DNA of 64,000 bases, taken from the NCBI GenBank assembly GCA_037349105.1, contig JAYJMM010000042.1, positions 723,501 to 787,500 on the forward strand, in the 5' to 3' direction. Position 1 is the first letter of the stretch, and every line of letters begins with the position of its first letter. Source of the DNA: Limnomonas spitsbergensis. Its lineage: Eukaryota > Chlorophyta > Chlorophyceae > Chlamydomonadales. A model generated the notes under the pieces. It was not told where the DNA came from and searched no databases. It saw only the letters and a list, made by a program, of their open reading frames with translations. The position numbers and the translations under genes were made by a program. Below are positions 48,101 through 60,100 of this stretch, in pieces.

Positions 48101-51100
48101 GACAGGTGGGAAGGGGATTGCCCTGACAGCTCAGGGTTTGGGGGAAGACAGGTGGGAAGGGGATTGCCCTGACCGCTCAGGATTTGGGGGAAGACAGGTG
48201 GGAAGGGGATTGCCCTGACCGCTCAGGGTTTGGGGGAAGACAGGTGGGAAGGGGATTGCCCTGATAGCTCAGGGTTTGGGGGAAGACAGGTGGGAAGGGG
48301 ATTGCCCTGACAGCTCAGGGTTTGGGGGAAGACAGGTGGGAAGGGGATTGCCCTGACCGCTCAGGGTTTGGGGGAAGACAGGTGGGAAGGGGATTGCCCT
48401 GATAGCTCAGGGTTTGGGGGAAGACAGGTGGGAAGGGGATTGCCCTGACAGCTCAGGGTTTGGGGGAAGACAGGTGGGAAGGGGATTGCCCTGACAGCTC
48501 AGGGTTTGGGGGAAGACAGGTGGGAAGGGGATTGCCCTGACAGCTCAGGGTTTGGGGGAAGACAGGTGGGAAGGGGATTGCCCTGACAGCTCAGGGTTTG
48601 GGGGAAGACAGGTGGGAAGGGGATTGCCCTGACAGCTCAGGGTTTGGGGGAAGACAGGTGGGAAGAGGATTGCCCTGACCGCTCAGGGTTTGGGGGAAGA
48701 CAGGTGGGAAGGGGATTGCCCTGATAGCTCAGGGTTTGGGGGAAGACAGGTGGGAAGGGGATTGCCCTGATAGCTCAGGGTTTGGGGGAAGACAGGTGGG
48801 AAGGGGATTGCCCTGACAGCTCAGGGTTTGGGGGAAGACAGGTGGGAAGGGGATTGCCCTGATAGCTCAGGGTTTGGGGGAAGACAGGTGGGAAGGGGAT
48901 TGCCCTGATAGCTCAGGGTTTGGGGGAAGACAGGTGGGAAGGGGATTGCCCTGACAGCTCAGGGTTTGGGGGAAGACAGGTGGGAAGGGGATTGCCCTGA
49001 TAGCTCAGGGTTTGGGGGAAGACAGGTGGGAAGGGGATTGCCCTGATAGCTCAGGGTTTGGGGGAAGACAGGTGGGAAGGGGATTGCCCTGACAGCTCAG
49101 GGTTTGGGGGAAGACAGGTGGGAAGGGGATTGCCCTGATAGCTCAGGGTTTGGGGGAAGACAGGTGGGAAGGGGATTGCCCTGACAGCTCAGGGTTTGGG
49201 GGAAGACAGGTGGGAAGGGGATTGCCCTGACCGCTCAGGGTTTGGGGGAAGACAGGTGGGAAGGGGATTGCCCTGATAGCTCAGGGTTTGGGGGAAGACA
49301 GGTGGGAAGGGGATTGCCCTGATAGCTCAGGGTTTGGGGGAAGACAGGTGGGAAGGGGATTGCCCTGATAGCTCAGGGTTTGGGGGAAGACAGGTGGGAA
49401 GGGGATTGCCCTGACCGCTCAGGGTTTGGGGGAAGACAGGTGGGAAGGGGATTGCCCTGACCGCTCAGGGTTTGGGGGAAGACAGGTGGGAAGAGGATTG
49501 CCCTGATAGCTCAGGGTTTGGGGGAAGACAGGTGGGAAGGGGATTGCCCTGACCGCTCAGGGTTTGGGGGAAGACAGGTGGGAAGGGGATTGCCCTGACC
49601 GCTCAGGGTTTGGGGGAAGACAGGTGGGAAGGGGATTGCCCTGACCGCTCAGGGTTTGGGGGAAGACAGGTGGGAAGGGGATTGCCCTGACCGCTCAGGG
49701 TTTGGGGGAAGACAGGTGGGAAGAGGATTGCCCTGATAGCTCAGGGTTTGGGGGAAGACAGGTGGGAAGGGGATTGCCCTGACCGCTCAGGGTTTGGGGG
49801 AAGACAGGTGGGAAGGGGATTGCCCTGACCGCTCAGGGTTTGGGGGAAGACAGGTGGGAAGGGGATTGCCCTGACCGCTCAGGGTTTGGGGGAAGACAGG
49901 TGGGAAGGGGATTGCCCTGACCGCTCAGGGTTTGGGGGAAGACAGGTGGGAAGAGGATTGCCCTGATAGCTCAGGGTTTGGGGGAAGACAGGTGGGAAGG
50001 GGATTGCCCTGACCGCTCAGGGTTTGGGGGAAGACAGGTGGGAAGGGGATTGCCCTGACCGCTCAGGGTTTGGGGGAAGACAGGTGGGAAGAGGATTGCC
50101 CTGATAGCTCAGGGTTTGGGGGAAGACAGGTGGGAAGGGGATTGCCCTGACCGCTCAGGGTTTGGGGGAAGACAGGTGGGAAGGGGATTGCCCTGACCGC
50201 TCAGGGTTTGGGGGAAGACAGGTGGGAAGGGGATTGCCCTGACCGCTCAGGGTTTGGGGGAAGACAGGTGGGAAGGGGATTGCCCTGATAGCTCAGGGTT
50301 TGGGGGAAGACAGGTGGGAAGGGGATTGCCCTGATAGCTCAGGGTTTGGGGGAAGACAGGTGGGAAGGGGATTGCCCTGACCGCTCAGGGTTTGGGGGAA
50401 GACAGGTGGGAAGGGGATTGCCCTGACCGCTCAGGGTTTGGGGGAAGACAGGTGGGAAGGGGATTGCCCTGACCGCTCAGGGTTTGGGGGAAGACAGGTG
50501 GGAAGAGGATTGCCCTGATAGCTCAGGGTTTGGGGGAAGACAGGTGGGAAGGGGATTGCCCTGACCGCTCAGGGTTTGGGGGAAGACAGGTGGGAAGGGG
50601 ATTGCCCTGACCGCTCAGGGTTTGGGGGAAGACAGGTGGGAAGAGGATTGCCCTGATAGCTCAGGGTTTGGGGGAAGACAGGTGGGAAGGGGATTGCCCT
50701 GACCGCTCAGGGTTTGGGGGAAGACAGGTGGGAAGGGGATTGCCCTGACCGCTCAGGGTTTGGGGGAAGACAGGTGGGAAGGGGATTGCCCTGACCGCTC
50801 AGGGTTTGGGGGAAGACAGGTGGGAAGGGGATTGCCCTGATAGCTCAGGGTTTGGGGGAAGACAGGTGGGAAGGGGATTGCCCTGATAGCTCAGGATTTG
50901 GGGGAAGACAGGTGGGAAGGGGATTGCCCTGACAGCTCAGGGTTTGGGGGAAGACAGGTGGGAAGGGGATTGCCCTGACAGCTCAGGATTTGGGGGAAGA
51001 CAGGTGGGAAGGGGATTGCCCTGATAGCTCAGGGTTTGGGGGAAGACAGGTGGGAAGGGGATTGCCCTGACAGCTCAGGATTTGGGGGAAGACAGGTGGG

Positions 51101-54100
51101 AAGGGGATTGCCCTGATAGCTCAGGGTTTGGGGGAAGACAGGTGGGAAGGGGATTGCCCTGACCGCTCAGGGTTTGGGGGAAGACAGGTGGGAAGGGGAT
51201 TGCCCTGACAGCTCAGGGTTTGGGGGAAGACAGGTGGGAAGAGGATTGCCCTGATAGCTCAGGGTTTGGGGGAAGACAGGTGGGAAGGGGATTGCCCTGA
51301 CAGCTCAGGATTTGGGGGAAGACAGGTGGGAAGGGGATTGCCCTGATAGCTCAGGGTTTGGGGGAAGACAGGTGGGAAGGGGATTGCCCTGACCGCTCAG
51401 GGTTTGGGGGAAGACAGGTGGGAAGGGGATTGCCCTGACCGCTCAGGGTTTGGGGGAAGACAGGTGGGAAGGGGATTGCCCTGATAGCTCAGGGTTTGGG
51501 GGAAGACAGGTGGGAAGGGGATTGCCCTGACAGCTCAGGGTTTGGGGGAAGACAGGTGGGAAGAGGATTGCCCTGACCGCTCAGGGTTTGGGGGAAGACA
51601 GGTGGGAAGGGGATTGCCCTGACCGCTCAGGGTTTGGGGGAAGACAGGTGGGAAGGGGATTGCCCTGACCGCTCAGGGTTTGGGGGAAGACAGGTGGGAA
51701 GGGGATTGCCCTGATAGCTCAGGGTTTGGGGGAAGACAGGTGGGAAGAGGATTGCCCTGATAGCTCAGGGTTTGGGGGAAGACAGGTGGGAAGAGGATTG
51801 CCCTGATAGCTCAGGGTTTGGGGGAAGACAGGTGGGAAGGGGATTGCCCTGATAGCTCAGGGTTTGGGGGAAGACAGGTGGGAAGGGGATTGCCCTGACC
51901 GCTCAGGGTTTGGGGGAAGACAGGTGGGAAGGGGATTGCCCTGACCGCTCAGGGTTTGGGGGAAGACAGGTGGGAAGGGGATTGCCCTGACAGCTCAGGA
52001 TTTGGGGGAAGACAGGTGGGAAGGGGATTGCCCTGACCGCTCAGGATTTGGGGGAAGACAGGTGGGAAGGGGATTGCCCTGACAGCTCAGGATTTGGGGG
52101 AAGACAGGTGGGAAGGGGATTGCCCTGACCGCTCAGGGTTTGGGGGAAGACAGGTGGGAAGGGGATTGCCCTGACCGCTCAGGGTTTGGGGGAAGACAGG
52201 TGGGAAGGGGATTGCCCTGATAGCTCAGGGTTTGGGGGAAGACAGGTGGGAAGGGGATTGCCCTGATAGCTCAGGGTTTGGGGGAAGACAGGTGGGAAGG
52301 GGATTGCCCTGATAGCTCAGGGTTTGGGGGAAGACAGGTGGGAAGGGGATTGCCCTGATAGCTCAGGGTTTGGGGGAAGACAGGTGGGAAGGGAATGCCC
52401 TGATAGCTCAGGGTTTGGGGGAAGACAGGTGGGAAGGGGATTGCCCTGACCGCTCAGGGTTTGGGGGAAGACAGGTGGGAAGGGGATTGCCCTGACCGCT
52501 CAGGGTTTGGGGGAAGACAGGTGGGAAGGGGATTGCCCTGATAGCTCAGGGTTTGGGGGAAGACAGGTGGGAAGGGGATTGCCCTGATAGCTCAGGGTTT
52601 GGGGGAAGACAGGTGGGAAGAGGATTGCCCTGACCGCTCAGGGTTTGGGGGAAGACAGGTGGGAAGGGGATTGCCCTGACCGCTCAGGGTTTGGGGGAAG
52701 ACAGGTGGGAAGGGGATTGCCCTGACAGCTCAGGGTTTGGGGGAAGACAGGTGGGAAGGGGATTGCCCTGATAGCTCAGGGTTTGGGGGAAGACAGGTGG
52801 GAAGGGGATTGCCCTGACAGCTCAGGGTTTGGGGGAAGACAGGTGGGAAGGGGATTGCCCTGACAGCTCAGGGTTTGGGGGAAGACAGGTGGGAAGGGGA
52901 TTGCCCTGATAGCTCAGGGTTTGGGGGAAGACAGGTGGGAAGGGGATTGCCCTGATAGCTCAGGGTTTGGGGGAAGACAGGTGGGAAGGGGATTGCCCTG
53001 ATAGCTCAGGGTTTGGGGGAAGACAGGTGGGAAGGGGATTGCCCTGACAGCTCAGGGTTTGGGGGAAGACAGGTGGGAAGGGGATTGCCCTGATAGCTCA
53101 GGGTTTGGGGGAAGACAGGTGGGAAGGGGATTGCCCTGACCGCTCAGGGTTTGGGGGAAGACAGGTGGGAAGGGGATTGCCCTGATAGCTCAGGGTTTGG
53201 GGGAAGACAGGTGGGAAGAGGATTGCCCTGACAGCTCAGGGTTTGGGGGAAGACAGGTGGGAAGGGGATTGCCCTGACAGCTCAGGGTTTGGGGGAAGAC
53301 AGGTGGGAAGGGGATTGCCCTGACAGCTCAGGGTTTGGGGGAAGACAGGTGGGAAGGGGATTGCCCTGACAGCTCAGGGTTTGGGGGAAGACAGGTGGGA
53401 AGGGGATTGCCCTGATAGCTCAGGGTTTGGGGGAAGACAGGTGGGAAGGGGATTGCCCTGACCGCTCAGGGTTTGGGGGAAGACAGGTGGGAAGGGGATT
53501 GCCCTGATAGCTCAGGGTTTGGGGGAAGACAGGTGGGAAGGGGATTGCCCTGACCGCTCAGGGTTTGGGGGAAGACAGGTGGGAAGGGGATTGCCCTGAT
53601 AGCTCAGGGTTTGGGGGAAGACAGGTGGGAAGAGGATTGCCCTGACAGCTCAGGGTTTGGGGGAAGACAGGTGGGAAGGGGATTGCCCTGACAGCTCAGG
53701 GTTTGGGGGAAGACAGGTGGGAAGGGGATTGCCCTGACAGCTCAGGGTTTGGGGGAAGACAGGTGGGAAGGGGATTGCCCTGACAGCTCAGGGTTTGGGG
53801 GAAGACAGGTGGGAAGGGGATTGCCCTGATAGCTCAGGGTTTGGGGGAAGACAGGTGGGAAGGGGATTGCCCTGACCGCTCAGGGTTTGGGGGAAGACAG
53901 GTGGGAAGGGGATTGCCCTGACCGCTCAGGGTTTGGGGGAAGACAGGTGGGAAGGGGATTGCCCTGACAGCTCAGGGTTTGGGGGAAGACAGGTGGGAAG
54001 GGGATTGCCCTGACCGCTCAGGGTTTGGGGGAAGACAGGTGGGAAGGGGATTGCCCTGACCGCTCAGGGTTTGGGGGAAGACAGGTGGGAAGAGGATTGC

Positions 54101-57100
54101 CCTGATAGCTCAGGGTTTGGGGGAAGACAGGTGGGAAGGGGATTGCCCTGATAGCTCAGGGTTTGGGGGAAGACAGGTGGGAAGGGGATTGCCCTGACAG
54201 CTCAGGGTTTGGGGGAAGACAGGTGGGAAGGGGATTGCCCTGACAGCTCAGGGTTTGGGGGAAGACAGGTGGGAAGGGGATTGCCCTGACCGCTCAGGGT
54301 TTGGGGGAAGACAGGTGGGAAGGGGATTGCCCTGATAGCTCAGGGTTTGGGGGAAGACAGGTGGGAAGGGGATTGCCCTGACAGCTCAGGGTTTGGGGGA
54401 AGACAGGTGGGAAGGGGATTGCCCTGACCGCTCAGGATTTGGGGGAAGACAGGTGGGAAGGGGATTGCCCTGATAGCTCAGGGTTTGGGGGAAGACAGGT
54501 GGGAAGGGGATTGCCCTGACAGCTCAGGGTTTGGGGGAAGACAGGTGGGAAGGGGATTGCCCTGACCGCTCAGGGTTTGGGGGAAGACAGGTGGGAAGGG
54601 GATTGCCCTGATAGCTCAGGGTTTGGGGGAAGACAGGTGGGAAGGGGATTGCCCTGATAGCTCAGGGTTTGGGGGAAGACAGGTGGGAAGGGGATTGCCC
54701 TGATAGCTCAGGGTTTGGGGGAAGACAGGTGGGAAGGGGATTGCCCTGATAGCTCAGGGTTTGGGGGAAGACAGGTGGGAAGGGGATTGCCCTGATAGCT
54801 CAGGGTTTGGGGGAAGACAGGTGGGAAGGGGATTGCCCTGACAGCTCAGGGTTTGGGGGAAGACAGGTGGGAAGGGGATTGCCCTGATAGCTCAGGGTTT
54901 GGGGGAAGACAGGTGGGAAGGGGATTGCCCTGATAGCTCAGGGTTTGGGGGAAGACAGGTGGGAAGGGGATTGCCCTGACAGCTCAGGGTTTGGGGGAAG
55001 ACAGGTGGGAAGGGGATTGCCCTGATAGCTCAGGGTTTGGGGGAAGACAGGTGGGAAGGGGATTGCCCTGACCGCTCAGGGTTTGGGGGAAGACAGGTGG
55101 GAAGGGGATTGCCCTGATAGCTCAGGGTTTGGGGGAAGACAGGTGGGAAGGGGATTGCCCTGACCGCTCAGGGTTTGGGGGAAGACAGGTGGGAAGGGGA
55201 TTGCCCTGACAGCTCAGGGTTTGGGGGAAGACAGGTGGGAAGGGGATTGCCCTGATAGCTCAGGGTTTGGGGGAAGACAGGTGGGAAGGGGATTGCCCTG
55301 ACCGCTCAGGGTTTGGGGGAAGACAGGTGGGAAGAGGATTGCCCTGACCGCTCAGGGTTTGGGGGAAGACAGGTGGGAAGGGGATTGCCCTGACCGCTCA
55401 GGGTTTGGGGGAAGACAGGTGGGAAGGGGATTGCCCTGACCGCTCAGGGTTTGGGGGAAGACAGGTGGGAAGGGGATTGCCCTGACCGCTCAGGGTTTGG
55501 GGGAAGACAGGTGGGAAGAGGATTGCCCTGACCGCTCAGGGTTTGGGGGAAGACAGGTGGGAAGGGGATTGCCCTGACCGCTCAGGGTTTGGGGGAAGAC
55601 AGGTGGGAAGGGGATTGCCCTGACCGCTCAGGGTTTGGGGGAAGACAGGTGGGAAGGGGATTGCCCTGACCGCTCAGGGTTTGGGGGAAGACAGGTGGGA
55701 AGAGGATTGCCCTGATAGCTCAGGGTTTGGGGGAAGACAGGTGGGAGCACAGTGAACTTGGCCACATTGGGAAGGAGGGAAGGTGAAGTGTGGGACATCA
55801 ATTTTGAAGTATACGGTGTACCAGCGGTGGCAGACTGTTCGGCAGCCACCTTCAGGGCAAACAAGGTTTAGGGCAGACAGGGACCAAACCCTGACCGGCC
55901 TGCATTGCCCCAAGCAGCAAGGCCTTCTGATCCTAAGGTGTCCTTGGCTACAGGCCGTGATGTATTGAAATCTTAGCTGAAGTGCGTTTAGAAAAGACAC
56001 TGGGGCGGGGCGACTGGGCTGAAGAGGCTACCGTGGCCATTCAGGGACAAGGACAGAAGAGCTCCTCCGGATTCTGGCCCCAATCCTTAAGCACGGCCCC
56101 CCTAGGGAGGCAAGGTGCAGGCCTATTACGCTGTTACGCACCACCTGGAGTCACATCCACACTTGACCACACGTCCACACCATTTGTCACAACGCCCCAA
56201 ATGTCATCTGCACCGCTAAACGCTGTGTACCGCTACAACATACTGCCAAATCCCTTGTACTGCTGCATCATATCTCAAAACCCCTAAAACTGTTGCGTTG
56301 TTCTGCACATGCTGCTGACGACTGTGTTCCCCACTACCGCTGACACTGAGATGGCATAGCCTGGCTGCCGGTCACAGCCACTTTTTTTCTCTGCACCACC
56401 AATCGCTTGCACTGCTTTCTTGTACTGCCAAATCCATCATACTGCTGCATTTTGCCGTACAGATTGCTGACTACCGTGGTAGCTTCTGCCGCCCACACTA
56501 AGTCAACATGAATAGCCCAGCTGTCAGCTGCAGCCATTTTCCCCTGCACCACCAATCCCTTGTACAGCTGCACCATACTGCCAAATCCCTTTTCCTGCTG
56601 CCTTGTACCGCACAGGCTGCTGACTACCGTGGTACCTTCTGCCGCCCACACCGAATCTGCATGGATGGCGCGGCTGCCAGCTGCCCTTACCTTCCTGCTT
56701 AGTCCCTGGTGGGACGTACTGCTCTCGGGGCAGGGTGCGCAAAACGGCGCCCAGGCTGAGCAGTACAACGGCCTGTCCTGCACTGTACCTCGGCGGTTAC
56801 GGGCCGGGCAGCCAGCCATACTGCTGCTGAATGCGGAGAAGAGCGCTACGCTGGCGAACCTAGCTGGGCCGTTGAAATTGGTGGCAGGATTCAATGGATG
56901 GGTGAGTGATGGGGGGCGAGTGGGAATTTGGTGGTTGCAGAGGTCTGGATGGATGGGATGGGTGAGGCTGCGGGATTTGAAGGTGGTTGCAGAGGTCTGG
57001 ATGGATGGGATGGGTGAGGCTGCGGGATTTGAAGGTGGTTGCAGAGGTCTGGATGGATGGGATGGGTGAGGCTGCGGGATTTGAAGGTGGTTGCAGAGGT

Positions 57101-60100
57101 CTGGATGGATGGGATGGGTGAGGCTGCGGGATTTGAAGGTGGTTGCAGAGGTCTGGATGGATGGGATGGGTGAGGCTGCGGGATTTGAAGGTGGTTGCAG
57201 AGGTCTGGATGGATGGCATGGGTGAGGCTGCAGGATTTGAAGGTGGTTGCAGAGGTCTGGATGGATGGGATGGGTGAGGCTGCGGGATTTAAGGTGGTTG
57301 CAGAGGTCTGGATGGGTGAGAGATGGGGGGCGAGCGAGGCTGCGGGAATTTGAAGGTGGTTGCAGAGGTCTGGATGGGTGAGAGATGGGGGGCGAGCGAG
57401 GCTGCGGGAATCTAAAGGTGGTTGCAGAGGTCTGGATGGGTGAGAGATGGGGGACGAGCGAGGCTGCGGGAATTTAAAGGTGGTTGCAGAGGTCTGGATG
57501 GATGAGAGATGGGGGGCGAGCGAGGCTGCGGGAATTTGAAGGTGGTTGCAGAGGTCTGGATGGGTGAGAGATGGGGGACGAGCGAGGCTGCGGGAATCTA
57601 AAGGTGGTTGCAGAGGTCTGGCTGGGTGAGAGATGGGGGACGAGCGAGGCTGCGGGAATTAAAGGTGGTTGCAGAGGTCTGGATGGGTGAGAGATGGGGG
57701 ACGAGTGAGGCTGCGGGAATCTAAAGGTGGTTGCAGAGGTCTGGATGGGTGAGAGATGGGGGACGAGCGAGGCTGCGGGAATTAAAGGTGGTTGCAGAGG
57801 TCTGGATGGGTGAGAGATGGGGGGCGAGTGAGGCTGCGGGAATCTAAAGGTGGTTGCAGAGGTCTGGATGGATGAGAGATGGGGGACGAGCGAGGCTGCG
57901 GGAATCTAAAGGTGGTTGCAGAGGTCTGGATGGATGAGAGATGGGGGACGAGCGAGGCTGCGGGAATTTAAAGGTGGTTGCAGAGGTCTGGATGGGTGAG
58001 AGATGGGGGACGAGCGAGGCTGAGGGAATCTAACGGTGGTTGCAGAGGTCTGGATGGGTGAGAGATGGGGGACGAGCGAGGCTGCGGGAATCTAAAGGTG
58101 GTTGCAGAGGTCTGGATGGATGAGAGATGGGGGACGAGTGAGGCTGCGGGAATCTAAAGGTGGTTGCAGAGGTCTGGATGGGTGAGAGATGGGGGACGAG
58201 CGAGGCTGCGGGAATCTAAAGGTGGTTGCAGAGGTCTGGATGGGTGAGAGATGGGGGACGAGTGAGGCTGCGGGAATCTAAAGGTGGTTGCAGAGGTCTG
58301 GATGGATGAGAGATGGGGGACGAGTGAGGCTGCGGGAGTCTAAAGGTGGTTGCAGAGGTCTGGATGGGTGAGAGATGGGGGACGAGCGAGGCTGCGGGAA
58401 TTTGAAGGTGGTTGCAGAGGTCTGGATGGGTAAGAGATGGGGGGCGAGCGAGGCTGCGGGAATTTGAAGGTGGTTGCAGAGGTCTGGATGGGTGAGAGAT
58501 GGGGGACGAGCGAGGCTGCGGGAATCTAAAGGTGGTTGCAGAGGTCTGGATGGGTGAGAGATGGGGGACGAGCGAGGCTGCGGGAATTTGAAGGTGGTTG
58601 CAGAGGTCTGGATGGATGAGAGATGGGGGACGAGTGAGGCTGCGGGAATCTTAAGGTGGTTGCAGAGGTCTGGATGGGTGAGAGATGGGGGACGAGTGAG
58701 GCTGCGGGAATCTAACGGTGGTTGCAGAGGTCTGGATGGGTGAGAGATGGGGGGCGAGCGAGGATGCGGGAATTTGAAGGTGGTTGCAGAGGTCTGGATG
58801 GGTAAGAGATGGGGGACGAGCGAGGCTGCGGGAATTTGAAGGTGGTTGCAGAGGTCTGGATGGGTGAGAGATGGGGGACGAGCGAGGCTGCGGGAATTAA
58901 AGGTGGTTGCAGAGGTCTGGATGGATGAGAGATGGGGGACGAGTGAGGCTGCGGGAATCTAAAGGTGGTTGCAGAGGTCTGGATGGGTGAGAGATGGGGG
59001 ACGAGTGAGGCTGCGGGAATTTGAAGGTGGTTGCAGAGGTCTGGATGGGTGAGAGATGGGGGACGAGCGAGGCTGCGGGAATTTGAAGGTGGTTGCAGAG
59101 GTCTGGATGGGTGAGAGATGGGGGACGAGCGAGGCTGCGGGAATTAAAGGTGGTTGCAGAGGTCTGGATGGATGAGAGATGGGGGACGAGTGAGGCTGCG
59201 GGAATCTAAAGGTGGTTGCAGAGGTCTGGATGGGTGAGAGATGGGGGACGAGCGAGGCTGCGGGAATTAAAGGTGGTTGCAGAGGTCTGGATGGATGAGA
59301 GATGGGGGACGAGTGAGGCTGCGGGAATCTAAAGGTGGTTGCAGAGGTCTGGATGGGTGAGAGATGGGGGACGAGCGAGGCTGCGGGAATCTAAAGGTGG
59401 TTGCAGAGGTCTGGCTGGGTGAGAGATGGGGGACGAGCGAGGCTGCGGGAATTTGAAGGTGGTTGCAGAGGTCTGGATGGATGAGAGATGGGGGACGAGT
59501 GAGGCTGCGGGAATCTAAAGGTGGTTGCAGAGGTCTGGCTGGGTGAGAGATGGGGGACGAGCGAGGCTGCGGGAATTTGAAGGTGGTTGCAGAGGTCTGG
59601 ATGGGTAAGAGATGGGGGGCGAGCGAGGCTGCAGGAATTTGAAGGTGGTTGCAGAGGTCTGGATGGGTAAGAGATGGGGGGCGAGCGAGGATGAGGGAAT
59701 TAAAAGGTAGTTGCAGAGGTCTGGATGGGTGAGAGATGGGGGGCGAGCGAGGCTGCGGGAATTTGAAGGTGGTTGCAGAGGTCTGGATGGGTGAGAGATG
59801 GGGGGCGAGCGAGGCTGCGGGAATTAAAAGGTAGTTGCAGAGGTCTGGATGGGTGAGAGATGGGGGGCGAGCGAGGCTGCGGGAATTTGAAGGTGGTTGC
59901 AGAGGTCTGGATGGGTGAGAGATGGGGGGCGAGCGAGGATGCGGGAATTTGAAGGTGGTTGCAGAGGTCTGGATGGGTGAGAGATGGGGGACGAGCGAGG
60001 CTGCGGGAATTTGAAGGTGGTTGCAGAGGTCTGGATGGGTGAGAGATGGGATGGGTGAGGCTGCGGGAATTTGAAGGTGGTTGCAGAGGTCTGGATGGGT

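Noticed and set aside
34505..55745. CRISPR-like array
   Set aside because: Units are contiguous with no unique spacers, and the genome is eukaryotic; this is a satellite derived from an exon end.
34505..55745. Assembly artefact as the sole explanation of the 46-bp array
   Set aside because: Units carry phased variant patterns and nested block duplications of 43, 38 and 15 units, and smaller arrays of the same design occur in other introns; exact length still needs long-read confirmation.
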